NCBI GenBank assembly: GCA_913043155.1 | Contig: CAJWLY010000001.1 | Coordinates: 1-30,466 of the forward strand | Direction: 5' to 3' | Length of the DNA: 30,466 nt | Source: an uncultured Nitrospinaceae bacterium | GTDB lineage: Bacteria; Nitrospinota; Nitrospinia; Nitrospinales; VA-1 | Shown here: positions 8,081 to 15,605 of the stretch, piece after piece | Position numbering within the stretch: position 1 is the stretch's first letter | Layout of the letters: the number at the start of each line of letters is the position of its first letter | Program-made: the position numbers and the translations under genes | Notes under the pieces: generated by a model | Told to the model about the DNA's origin: nothing | What the model saw: the letters and a program-made list of their open reading frames with translations, nothing else | Databases searched by the model: none

Positions 8081-8872
8081 ATGCGAGTCGGTTTTATCCA
8101 AAACAATCCCGTCTTCGCAAACATCGAGTCGAACCTCTCTCGAGTAGAGGCTCTGCTCACCCGTGAACGCGCTGACCTTGTGGTCTTACCGGAGTTGTTC
8201 AGTACCGGATACCTTTTTCTTAACCACAAGGAAGCACTCACCCTAGGCGAACCGATCCCGGAAGGATCTACCACCCAGTCCCTTATCCGCGCCGCAAAAC
8301 AGCATCAGACCGCAATCGTAGCCGGCATTGCAGAACGGGACGGGGAGAAAACATATAATTCTGCCGTCATCATTGGTTCCGGCGGTTACCTCGGCAAATA
8401 CCGCAAAATCCACCTTTTCGATACAGAAAAAAACTGCTTCGATCCGGGCGACCTGCCACTCAATGTTTTTAAAATCGGGTCGGTCCGCATTGGCGTCATG
8501 ATTTGCTTCGACTGGCGTTTCCCGGAAACGGCCCGCACCCTCGCGCTGGCCGGAGCCGACCTCATCGCGCACCCTTCCAACCTGGTTTTGCCACACTGCC
8601 CTCAGGCCATGATAACTCGCTGCCTCGAGAACCGCGTCTTTGCCATCACCGCCAACCGAACTGGGGTAGAAGAACGTGTGCACGGACATCCGCTCCACTT
8701 CATCGGACAAAGCCAAGTGGTAGATCCCGATGGAAACGTACTTTACCGGGCTTCCGAGAGTGACGAAGAAGTGCGGGTCGTGGAGATCGATATCAACAGA
8801 GCACGGGATAAGTCCATCAACAGCAAAAATGATTTATTCGAAGACCGGCGGCACGATCTTTACAGCCTTTGA
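8081..8872 (+). CDS. Carbon-nitrogen hydrolase (nitrilase superfamily)
   Basis: This 263-residue enzyme has the nitrilase-superfamily Glu-Lys-Cys triad: Glu38 in LPELFSTGY, Lys109 in GKYRKIHLF, and Cys142 in VMICFDWRFPE. The fold (alpha-beta-beta-alpha) is expected to dimerise, and members hydrolyse amides, carbamoyl groups or nitriles. GY after the Glu motif and the CFDWRFPE segment resemble omega-amidase, N-carbamoylputrescine amidase and related predicted amidohydrolases rather than true nitrilases, but the substrate cannot be read from the sequence. It lies 68 bases after aroC on the same strand, so co-transcription is possible but no functional link is evident. Confidence 0.9.
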   Translation: MRVGFIQNNPVFANIESNLSRVEALLTRERADLVVLPELFSTGYLFLNHKEALTLGEPIPEGSTTQSLIRAAKQHQTAIVAGIAERDGEKTYNSAVIIGSGGYLGKYRKIHLFDTEKNCFDPGDLPLNVFKIGSVRIGVMICFDWRFPETARTLALAGADLIAHPSNLVLPHCPQAMITRCLENRVFAITANRTGVEERVHGHPLHFIGQSQVVDPDGNVLYRASESDEEVRVVEIDINRARDKSINSKNDLFEDRRHDLYSL

Positions 8873-8930
8873 TAAATTTTGCTACTCTTAAAGAACAAAC
8901 AACCACTTGACAAATAAAGGCTCTTTAAAT

Positions 8931-9356
8931 ATGGAAAAGGACAAATCACGGTTTCTGAAGAGTGATGACGGAACAGTTTACGACTCTAAAACCAGCCTCA
9001 CGTGGATGGCCAATGACTCGTGGCTTGATCTCGACAAGGAAGTCTCCTGGGAAGAAGCCGAAAAATACTCCAATGAGACGAACAAAAAAAATGTTGGCGG
9101 ACACGACGACTGGCGGATTCCATCTGTTCAGGAGGGACTTACTCTTTTCGATAAAGATAAACTGAATAAGGATTTTCAGGGAGCCGACATTCACCTAGAC
9201 TCAATCTTCCCTCCAGGCGCGGGCAATACTACATGGACAAGCGACATGCGCGGCCGGGAAGCACAAATCGTCTTCTACGGCAACGGATTCCCCTACTGGT
9301 ACGAAAAAAACGACAAAAGTATCTCCCACGCCGTACGCCTTGTACGAAGAGACTAA
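8931..9356 (+). CDS. DUF1566 (Lcl C-terminal-like) domain protein
   Basis: A protein of about 141 residues that resembles DUF1566/Lcl_C domains: DGTVYDSKTSLTWM, then a SWEEAEKYSN helix, HDDWRIPSVQE, TTWTSDM and a closing AVRLVRRD strand. Such domains are C-type-lectin-like in some secreted proteins, and their function is mostly unknown. No signal peptide is visible, so it is probably cytoplasmic. I prefer ATG at 8931 with AAAGG about 10 nt upstream; an in-frame TTG at 8907 would add eight residues. It is monocistronic or at the end of the aroC transcript, and faces a convergent minus-strand gene. Confidence 0.72.
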   Translation: MEKDKSRFLKSDDGTVYDSKTSLTWMANDSWLDLDKEVSWEEAEKYSNETNKKNVGGHDDWRIPSVQEGLTLFDKDKLNKDFQGADIHLDSIFPPGAGNTTWTSDMRGREAQIVFYGNGFPYWYEKNDKSISHAVRLVRRD

Positions 9357-9387
9357 AACAAAAACTGTATTCCAGTGATCTCTCTCA

Positions 9388-9419
9388 GTTCCTATTAGGC
9401 CGTTGGGCCTTCTTGGAAC
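9388..9419. terminator. Two-tier hairpin between convergent genes
   Basis: GTTCC (9388-9392) pairs with GGAAC (9415-9419), and AGGCC (9397-9401) pairs with GGCCT (9406-9410). They are separated by a symmetrical 4x4 internal loop (tatt/tctt) and capped by gttg. It lies 32 bases past the DUF1566-like stop and between convergent genes, so it may end transcription from one or both sides. No strong U-tract follows, so this is a structural call rather than a classical terminator. Confidence 0.4.
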
Positions 9420-9503
9420 CTCTAACTGAAAGGTAGCAACCGAAAAAACCGAGGAATCCCATCTAACTATGAACTTGTTTTATTCTCTTGCCGGATAATA
9501 CTT

Positions 9504-10049
9504 TTAGTTGAACTCTTTCAGCAGTTGCGGGTTGTTCAGCATCAGGCCAAAAGCCTTCACCTTCTTCTTCTGTATTGTAAACTGCCGATAGAGCAACTGG
9601 AACTCGCTCGTATCAAGCGAGTCGTCCATGAGGTGGGTGAGCTGTTGCCCGGTAATGGGCGAGAGAGAGGTCTCAGCAAATAAAGAGGTGCTAACGCCGA
9701 CCCAGTGAGAGGAAACAAACCCCTGGTGCACCAGCGCGTTGACACCACCAGAATATTCTTGGGCCTTGCGCAGTGTATGGCGGGCAATATAGGCGGGAAC
9801 ACAGCGCCCGATCGCAACGGTCTTTGAAGGGTTCTCCGCTGGATATATCCACAGGGTAACGCGCGTGTTCCCCATCGCGGCAAATTCTTTGCGGAGTTGC
9901 TTCAGGTCTTTTCCATACCGCTTGGACATCCAGGCTTCAATTTTTACGGGCTTACTCTCAATAGATGGGCACTCCAAAGCCCCCGCCCCACAAAACAACA
10001 CACCCGTAAAAACCCACACAACGATTGTCAATAACCTGCGACAGGTCAT
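9504..10049 (-). CDS. Exported protein of unknown function, paralogue 1
   Basis: I do not recognise the family. The protein is about 181 residues from the ATG at 10049, which starts a clear signal peptide (basic MTCRR, then LLTIVVWVFTGVLFCGAG, cleavage near GAGA-LEC). A longer in-frame start at 10151 would place 34 poorly hydrophobic residues before the signal, so I reject it. The mature part begins with a Cys, has the segment IEAWMSKRYGKDLKQLRKEF, and carries GRCVPAYIARH, identical to the next gene. Two Cys may form a disulfide. It is probably periplasmic. It is homologous along its length to the product of 10210-10785, so the two arose by tandem duplication. Confidence 0.7.
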   Translation of the reverse strand: MTCRRLLTIVVWVFTGVLFCGAGALECPSIESKPVKIEAWMSKRYGKDLKQLRKEFAAMGNTRVTLWIYPAENPSKTVAIGRCVPAYIARHTLRKAQEYSGGVNALVHQGFVSSHWVGVSTSLFAETSLSPITGQQLTHLMDDSLDTSEFQLLYRQFTIQKKKVKAFGLMLNNPQLLKEFN

Positions 10050-10209
10050 ATCACCCAAAATGGTTTCGCATGATGTCCTCTCCCACCACTCCTTGCCGGA
10101 GGAACAAAAGGCGAAACCCGTCTTTGCGAGCACAGCGCCGACACACCCCAAAAAGGTCTCATCGAGGACTACTGAGCCAACTATATCTGCTTGCCCACCC
10201 CGTTACCAT

Positions 10210-10785
10210 TTATTCTTTTTTATTTTTTTGCAAGATAGTGCTGGCACCGGGAATCTTCGCGTTGGGCACTTTAAGTCCGAAAAAGGGAACCAGTTCATCC
10301 TGCACCGAGAACTTCCGGTAAAGCGCGTGAAATTCCTTATCGCCTAGATCCGGATTAAGCAATTGCTGTACCTGCTCTGCGCTCACCTTCTGCTGGGAGG
10401 GTTCGTCGAACATGGTGGTACCAATCCCGATCCAGTGTTCGGGCAAAAAATCCTGAACCACCAAATTCCCCACACCACCGGTATACTCAATCGCTTTTAC
10501 GAGAACGTGCCGGGCAATGTAGGCCGGCACGCAACGACCCATTCCCACCACGTCCGAGGTCTTCCCCATAGGGAACACACGGAGCGCCGTGCGAGTGTGA
10601 CCCATCTCCGCAAACTCTTTGAAAATCTTTTTCCGGTCCTTCTTAAATTCCTTAGAGATGAACCCCTCCACCTTCACCTTTTTCTTTTCTACCGGTTTGC
10701 ATTCGGAAGCGGACGCCGCAATACCAATCGGGGGCGTGACCAGAAATATTGCCAGAATTGCTGAAATCATTGCTCGCTGAACCAT
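10210..10785 (-). CDS. Exported protein of unknown function, paralogue 2
   Basis: A 191-residue protein with a signal peptide (MVQRAMISAILAIFLVTPPI, cleavage near ASA-SEC), so probably periplasmic. The mature region starts ECKPVEKKKVKVEGF, then shows EFAEMGHTRTALRVFP, GRCVPAYIARHVLVKA, EYTGGVGNLVVQDF and EHWIGIGTTMF. Each of these has a counterpart in the downstream paralogue. Two Cys are conserved (mature N-terminus and GRC). The start ATG has a strong AAGGGGG ribosome binding site. It lies upstream of paralogue 1 with a gap of about 160 bases, so the pair may be co-transcribed. No enzyme motif is visible and no function is proposed. Confidence 0.75.
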   Translation of the reverse strand: MVQRAMISAILAIFLVTPPIGIAASASECKPVEKKKVKVEGFISKEFKKDRKKIFKEFAEMGHTRTALRVFPMGKTSDVVGMGRCVPAYIARHVLVKAIEYTGGVGNLVVQDFLPEHWIGIGTTMFDEPSQQKVSAEQVQQLLNPDLGDKEFHALYRKFSVQDELVPFFGLKVPNAKIPGASTILQKNKKE

Positions 10786-10821
10786 ACTACCCCCTTGAAA
10801 ATGAAAGATTAGGTAAGAACG

Positions 10822-10838
10822 TAACAGGCTTCCTGTTA
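10822..10838. repeat. Perfect inverted repeat upstream of exported-protein gene
   Basis: TAACAGG-ctt-CCTGTTA is a perfect 7-bp dyad. It lies 37 bases before the ATG at 10785 and downstream of the stop of the next gene. It could be an operator or a small transcript hairpin. There is no U-tract on either strand. Confidence 0.45.
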
Positions 10839-10869
10839 GACATTATCGTTGATATAATAGGATGGGCCG

Positions 10870-11103
10870 TTAGCTGTACTTAGCGGAGAACTCATTGGCG
10901 CACCGCTCACTGCAGAAACAGTGGCCCTTGCCGCGCACAGACCGGGTCACGGCCTGCGATTTAGGAACGTACACCCCGCAGTTCGGATCTTGAACCATTT
11001 CGGCCGCATCCGATGGATCGTGTAGGCGCGGAGAACCGAATAATGATCGGTATAACACAATAAATCCGGCGACAAGCGCCAGTATAATAATTAATCTGAC
11101 CAT
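10870..11103 (-). CDS. Membrane-anchored small protein with TRASH/YHS-like metal-binding motif
   Basis: A 77-residue protein with an N-terminal membrane helix (VRLIIILALVAGFIVLY) followed by a short metal-site domain. It resembles PP0621-type proteins (DPxCGVYVPxxxAV). Cys42, Cys64 and Cys68 fit the TRASH spacing C-x21-C-x3-C (FCSERC), which in other proteins binds transition metals; Cys62 is an additional nearby Cys. It is expected to sit at the inner membrane. It is transcribed divergently from the sigma factor gene and upstream of the exported paralogues. The metal and role are unknown. Confidence 0.78.
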   Translation of the reverse strand: MVRLIIILALVAGFIVLYRSLFGSPRLHDPSDAAEMVQDPNCGVYVPKSQAVTRSVRGKGHCFCSERCANEFSAKYS

Positions 11104-11126
11104 TTCAGTATTTCGATTCTACCGCG

Positions 11127-11153
11127 TTTGAACTCAAGAAAGCAACGCCATCG
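11127..11153 (+). promoter_or_regulatory. Possible sigma-32-like promoter for rpoH
   Basis: TTTGAAC (11127-11133) and CGCCATCG (11146-11153) are 12 bases apart. They partly match the sigma-32 consensus CTTGAAA (11-16) CCCCATNT. The start of the sigma-factor gene is 30 bases downstream. The match is imperfect (5 of 7 informative bases in the -10 box), so this is a suggestion of autoregulation only. Confidence 0.25.
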
Positions 11154-11182
11154 ATTTTTAACCCGACAGGATACCCGCACCA

Positions 11183-12160
11183 GTGAATGACAATTTAAAA
11201 CCAAACGATACCAAGGAAATCGAAGCAGAAATTATCGACCCGGACGAGATCGAAGCACTCGACCCGGTAAGAACAGACGAAGACGATCATTCCTCCAGGA
11301 CCCCAGCATTAGAACCAGACACCTCTATCGCTCGGGTCGACTCGCTTACAGCTTACCTCAACGAGATCCGACGCTACGAAGGACTTTCGGAAGAGGAGGA
11401 GCACGAGCTAGCGGTTCGGTTCCAAGAAACAGGAGACACCACAGCCGCCTACCACCTTACTACCTCCCATCTCATGCTCGTCGTGCGCATCGCTATGGGC
11501 TTTCGCAGGCAGTGGCAGAACATGATGGACCTCATCCAGGAAGGAAACGTTGGGCTCATGAAAGCAGTAAAAAACTTCGACCCCTTTCGCGGCGTCCGGC
11601 TGTCCTCTTATGCGACGTGGTGGATCCGGTCCTACATTCTAAAATATATGCTCGACAACTGGCGACTGGTGCGCGTGGGTACCACCAACACTCGACGAAA
11701 ATTGTTATATAACCTACGCAAGGAAAAAGAAAAACTGGAACGCCAGGGCTTCGACCCTACCACCAAACAGTTGGCAGAACATTTCGGCGTCGAAGAGGAA
11801 GATGTGATCGACGTGCAGACCAGCTTAGGCGCTAGCGATGTCTCGGTAGACACTCCTACGCACGACGGCGAAGCTACACCAATGCAAACCCTCACCAATT
11901 CTGACGCCTCGTCACCTGAACAGTATGCCGAACAGAAACAGTTCATCCAAGCAATCCGGAAAAAAATCGAATCATTTAAGAAACACCTAAAATCCATCGA
12001 ACAGGAAATTCTAGAAGACCGCATCCTCAGCGACACGCCCCGTTCGCTTCAGGAAATCGGTGATGACCACAACATCACCCGTGAGGCGGTCCGGCAAACA
12101 GAACAGCGTATCCTTAAAAAATTTAAAACCTATATCGAAGAACATATGCCCGATCGCTAG
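11183..12160 (+). CDS. rpoH: RNA polymerase sigma factor, sigma-32 (RpoH) type
   Basis: This 325-residue group-3 sigma-70-family factor most resembles RpoH, which directs heat-shock transcription. Region 1.2/2.1 begins at LTAYLNEIRRYEGLSEEEEH. Region 2 includes MMDLIQEGNVGLMKAVKNFD and YATWWIRSYILKYMLDNWR. The RpoH box, RRKLLYNLR (about 171-179), closely matches the sigma-32-specific QRKLFFNLR. Region 4 has SLQEIGDDHNITREAVRQTEQR, a helix-turn-helix that reads the -35 box. An acidic N-terminal extension of about 50 residues is longer than in E. coli. The start is GTG at 11183, preceded by CAGGA. Its exact regulon cannot be seen, but proteasome genes lie nearby. Confidence 0.9.
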   Translation: MNDNLKPNDTKEIEAEIIDPDEIEALDPVRTDEDDHSSRTPALEPDTSIARVDSLTAYLNEIRRYEGLSEEEEHELAVRFQETGDTTAAYHLTTSHLMLVVRIAMGFRRQWQNMMDLIQEGNVGLMKAVKNFDPFRGVRLSSYATWWIRSYILKYMLDNWRLVRVGTTNTRRKLLYNLRKEKEKLERQGFDPTTKQLAEHFGVEEEDVIDVQTSLGASDVSVDTPTHDGEATPMQTLTNSDASSPEQYAEQKQFIQAIRKKIESFKKHLKSIEQEILEDRILSDTPRSLQEIGDDHNITREAVRQTEQRILKKFKTYIEEHMPDR

Positions 12161-12430
12161 TCGTGAAGCTAATAGGCTATTGGCAGAGTAATTGCTTCGC
12201 GTGGAACAAAATAGCAGGTTAAAGCACCCTCACTTGCTCCGGTTCTTCACCGATGACCCGCATGGAAAGCTGAAGATATCCATAGGGAACCTCAGTTGGA
12301 ATACGCCCAGCAGTTTTGCGTTCTTTGCATCTTTACGGTAGAATCTGCTCCACTATCCCCAATATGTAATCTAAAAACGGATTTCTCATAAAACATTGTA
12401 GTTTGCATTCATAATCAGAAGGAGATTTTT
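12161..12430. other. Intergenic region upstream of fumC
   Basis: This 270-base gap contains the fumC promoter at 12316-12344 and no open frame worth keeping. A weak palindrome, AATAG-g-CTATT, lies 10-20 bases after the rpoH stop. No RNA gene was recognised. Confidence 0.4.
12316..12344 (+). promoter_or_regulatory. Sigma-70-type promoter for fumC
   Basis: TTGCGT (12316-12321) and TAGAAT (12339-12344) are separated by exactly 17 bases. They lie 86 bases before the fumC ATG, which has an AAGGAG ribosome binding site. Confidence 0.5.
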
Positions 12431-13819
12431 ATGACCAAGCGGATCGAAACCGACAGCATGGGAGAGATCGAAGTCCCCGCCGACCGCTATTATGGCGCAC
12501 AGACCGCACGATCGCTCATCCATTTCGATATCGGATGGGAAACCATGCCGCGCGAAGTCATCCGGGGCATGGGTATCCTCAAAAAAGCCGCCGCCCTTGT
12601 CAACACCGAGTTGGGACTCCTATCCAGCGACATCAAAGACCTCATCGTCAAGGCCGCCGATGAAGTGATTGACGGTAAACTCGACGACCATTTCCCGCTT
12701 CGCGTGTGGCAAACCGGAAGCGGCACACAATCGAACATGAACACTAACGAGGTCATCGCCAACCGCGGTATTGAAATCGCCGGAGGACAGCTTGGATCTA
12801 AAAAACCAGTCCACCCCAACGACCACGTGAACATGGGGCAGTCATCTAACGATACCTTCCCCACCGCCATGCACATCGCCGCCGTCGAACGCATCCACGA
12901 CCATCTGTTACCGGAACTCACCAAGCTCCACGACGCGATGGCAAAAAAACGCGACAAGTTCAAGGGCATCATTAAAATCGGGCGGACGCATTTAATGGAC
13001 GCCACACCGCTTACGCTCGAACAGGAATTCAGCGGCTACGTCCAGCAGTTGGAAAACGGGATCGAGCGGGTGAACGGATGCCTACCTAGGCTGAGTCAGA
13101 TCGCGCTCGGTGGCACAGCAGTTGGAACCGGACTCAACTCACATCGGGATTTTGCTGTAAAGGTGGCAGATAAAATCGCGGAACTTACCGGACGCGCCTT
13201 TGTCACCGCGCCTAACAAATTTGAATCGCTCGCCGCACACGACGCCGTGGTCGAGGCCAGCGGCGCGTTGAAGACCCTCGCCTGCTCACTCATGAAAATC
13301 GCCAATGATATCAGGTGGCTCGGGTCCGGACCCCGTTGCGGCATCGGCGAACTCATTCTGCCCGCAAATGAACCAGGAAGCTCCATCATGCCCGGAAAGG
13401 TCAACCCAACACAATCGGAAGCCATGACCATGGTCGCGGCGCAGGTAATCGGCAATGACACCACCATTGCCGTCGGCGGATCGTCAGGCAATTTCGAGCT
13501 CAACGTGTTCAAACCCGTGATGATCTACAACCTGTTACAGTCAATCCGGCTCCTTGCCGACGCGTGCCGGTCGTTCAACGAACACTGTGTGGCAGGAATC
13601 GAACCGGACAAGGCACAAGTCGAAGCGCACCTCAGAAACTCGCTCATGCTTGTCACCGCGCTCAACCCGCATATCGGCTATGACAACGCCGCAAAAGTCG
13701 CTAAGAAAGCCTACCTAGAAAACACCACCCTAAAAGAAGCAGCAGTCGCCTTGAACCTGCTCACCGAAGAAGAGTTCGACGAAAAGGTCCGACCCGAAAA
13801 AATGACCGGCCCAGCGTAA
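12431..13819 (+). CDS. fumC: Class II fumarate hydratase
   Basis: FumC interconverts fumarate and malate in the citric acid cycle without an iron-sulfur cluster. The 462-residue protein begins with the family's MGEIEVPADRYYGAQTARS and has TGSGTQSNMNTNEVIANR, HPNDHVNMGQSSNDTFPT, GRTHLMDATPLTLEQEF, and the superfamily signature GSSIMPGKVNP (about residues 316-326) containing the catalytic Ser loop. The length is typical. Aspartase and adenylosuccinate lyase share the fold, but the SNDTFPTAMH and HPNDHVN segments fit fumarase better. It has its own promoter and appears monocistronic. Confidence 0.96.
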   Translation: MTKRIETDSMGEIEVPADRYYGAQTARSLIHFDIGWETMPREVIRGMGILKKAAALVNTELGLLSSDIKDLIVKAADEVIDGKLDDHFPLRVWQTGSGTQSNMNTNEVIANRGIEIAGGQLGSKKPVHPNDHVNMGQSSNDTFPTAMHIAAVERIHDHLLPELTKLHDAMAKKRDKFKGIIKIGRTHLMDATPLTLEQEFSGYVQQLENGIERVNGCLPRLSQIALGGTAVGTGLNSHRDFAVKVADKIAELTGRAFVTAPNKFESLAAHDAVVEASGALKTLACSLMKIANDIRWLGSGPRCGIGELILPANEPGSSIMPGKVNPTQSEAMTMVAAQVIGNDTTIAVGGSSGNFELNVFKPVMIYNLLQSIRLLADACRSFNEHCVAGIEPDKAQVEAHLRNSLMLVTALNPHIGYDNAAKVAKKAYLENTTLKEAAVALNLLTEEEFDEKVRPEKMTGPA

Positions 13820-13898
13820 CGCCAAGATAACAAACGACACACTTCTTAATAATCACTTAGAGTCTGAAAACTGCTAACTTTTTAGCCCATATCCAACG

Positions 13899-14663
13899 CT
13901 AGTGGGTAGGACTGAATTTTTTAATCAGTTGAAGGTCACAAGTAAAACACTGGCGGTAGGCAAGAAGCGTCACGGTAAGACAGGTGATGCCAGTCGCACC
14001 AGCGACCATATACATGATCGCCAACTGAAACTTCACCGCCGTCATAGGTGATCCACCCGCGATTATGAAACCAGTCATGATACCTGGAAAATGCACCAGT
14101 CCTACTGTCTTCATCGTATCCACCGTCGGGATCATTGCCGCTCCCACTGCCTGACGCACCGCGTTCAGCGCAGCTTGTCTAGACGATGCTCCCAGCGCAA
14201 GCAAGGTTTCGATCCGTGCACGCTGATGCCCCAATTCCCCGATCAGGCGGTTGAGCGAAAGCGACGACGCTTTCATGGAGTTGCCGATGATCATCCCGCC
14301 AAGCGGGATAGCATATTGCGCCTCAGGTTGTATAACACCCGCTGCATAGAGAACTCCAAACGTCACGACGGAGCCGAGAAAAATTCCCGCAAACGCGATC
14401 CAGTACGAGTGCGGGATCTCCTTGCCCCTTTTGCCGGAAATAGCTCCCGCCACCACACACATAGAAAGAAGAATCAGGAATAAATACAACGGCTCCTCGA
14501 TGGCAAGGATCGCTTCCAGAACAAAACCCATCACGATTAACTGCACCGTGGCGCGAAGTGAACTGGAAAACATCTCCCGCTCCATCTTGAGTTGATTGAG
14601 CAGGGAAATCAGGATGGCGCCAACAACCAATCCGTAAGACATTAACAACGATTCGCTTGCCAT
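13899..14663 (-). CDS. fetB: ABC transporter permease, FetB/YbbM (UPF0014) family
   Basis: A 254-residue integral membrane protein with about seven hydrophobic segments. It carries the family features PLGGMIIGNSMKASSLSLNR, ETLLALGASSRQAALNAVR and VGLVHFPGIMTGFIIAGG. In E. coli the FetAB pair is implicated in iron export and resistance to oxidative stress; plant and other relatives handle aluminium or other substrates, so the substrate here is inferred. It starts 10 bases after the stop of the ATPase gene, so the two form an operon on the minus strand, ending convergent with fumC. Confidence 0.88.
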   Translation of the reverse strand: MASESLLMSYGLVVGAILISLLNQLKMEREMFSSSLRATVQLIVMGFVLEAILAIEEPLYLFLILLSMCVVAGAISGKRGKEIPHSYWIAFAGIFLGSVVTFGVLYAAGVIQPEAQYAIPLGGMIIGNSMKASSLSLNRLIGELGHQRARIETLLALGASSRQAALNAVRQAVGAAMIPTVDTMKTVGLVHFPGIMTGFIIAGGSPMTAVKFQLAIMYMVAGATGITCLTVTLLAYRQCFTCDLQLIKKFSPTH

Positions 14664-14673
14664 GACGATCTCC

Positions 14674-15405
14674 TTATGAACCTTTTAGTTCGTTTGATTC
14701 CATTCGTCCTTCGAAAAATTGTATGAGCTTCGGGTTTGCATTCGATTCCATCAACTTGCGGATGTTACCCTCGGCAAGAACTTCTCCGTCCGCAAGCACC
14801 AGAGTGCGCGCATTGAACCGCTTCGCCTGCTCCAAGTTATGGGTGACCAGCACCATCGCCGTGTTCAGCTTGTTGTGCAGCGACTGGATGAGCGTTTCGA
14901 CGACGAGAATAGCGGTAGGGTCAAGAGCCGAGGTCGGTTCGTCAAGAAGCAAAATATCCGGTTCGTTCGCCAGCACCTGGGCCAAGGCCACACGCTGGCG
15001 CTCTCCAAGCGACAGGGTTTCCACATTGCGTCCGCAATACTCGCTTTCCAAACCCACTCGCGAAAGAAGTGATTGGCATACTTCGTCTGAAATATTTTTT
15101 CCTGCAAGGCGAGGTCCAACACAAACGTTTTTCTTTACCGTATCAGGTATGAGTGCTGGCGCTTGGAAGATGAGCCCAATCCGACGTCGCAGTTCCGTGA
15201 TCGGGAACGCCCGCGTATCGGTCCCGTCAAGAAACACGTTGCCGGAATCCAATGAATCCAATCGGTTGAGACACCGCAACAGCGAGGTTTTGCCCGCACC
15301 CGACGGACCCAGCAAGACAAGGATTTCGCCACGGGCAAGCTCGAAAGAAACGTTCTTGAGGATGTGTTTTTCTTTTACGAGGGAAATGTTTGCTACCGTG
15401 AGCAT
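14674..15405 (-). CDS. fetA: ABC transporter ATP-binding protein, FetA/YbbL type
   Basis: This 243-residue ATPase pairs with the downstream FetB-like permease. Visible motifs are Walker A GPSGAGKT (33-40), the Q-loop Gln81, the signature LSLGERQRVALA (131-142), Walker B ILLLDEPTSALDP (151-163) and the H-loop LVTHN. I chose ATG at 15405 because it gives the standard N-terminus MLTVANISLVKEKHILKNVS; an in-frame TTG at 15468 would add 21 atypical residues. The signature has GERQ in place of the usual GGQxQ, which occurs in this family. Substrate, probably iron or another metal, is inferred only from FetAB of E. coli. Confidence 0.88.
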   Translation of the reverse strand: MLTVANISLVKEKHILKNVSFELARGEILVLLGPSGAGKTSLLRCLNRLDSLDSGNVFLDGTDTRAFPITELRRRIGLIFQAPALIPDTVKKNVCVGPRLAGKNISDEVCQSLLSRVGLESEYCGRNVETLSLGERQRVALAQVLANEPDILLLDEPTSALDPTAILVVETLIQSLHNKLNTAMVLVTHNLEQAKRFNARTLVLADGEVLAEGNIRKLMESNANPKLIQFFEGRMESNELKGS

Positions 15406-15605
15406 CTTAAGGCAACCACCGATGAACACAAATGAGAATCTTCCTCTCCACTGAGAGAAGAGGGCCAAGGTATGGGAGATTTAAGTGTTTTCCCAGAGCT
15501 ACCTAGGGTCAAGGCTCCTTAGGGCAACAATTTACCCTTATTTTTTGTAAATGTCTCTGGATCAAGAAGCTCCCTCGTCTTAGCCCCTCTAGGATGGTTT
15601 TTTGT

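Noticed and set aside
8907..8935. TTGACA at 8907-8912 as a -35 box
   Set aside because: At the standard 17-base spacing the -10 position would fall on the start codon of the DUF1566-like gene (TATGGA), so a functional promoter for that gene is unlikely.
10050..10151. Upstream extension of the first exported paralogue
   Set aside because: The extra 34 residues lie before the signal peptide and lack counterparts in the second paralogue, so the internal ATG is preferred.
14723..15454. 243-codon plus-strand open frame across the ABC ATPase gene
   Set aside because: It is antisense to a gene with Walker A, signature and Walker B motifs. Its own translation is Ser/Arg-rich and typical of a shadow frame.
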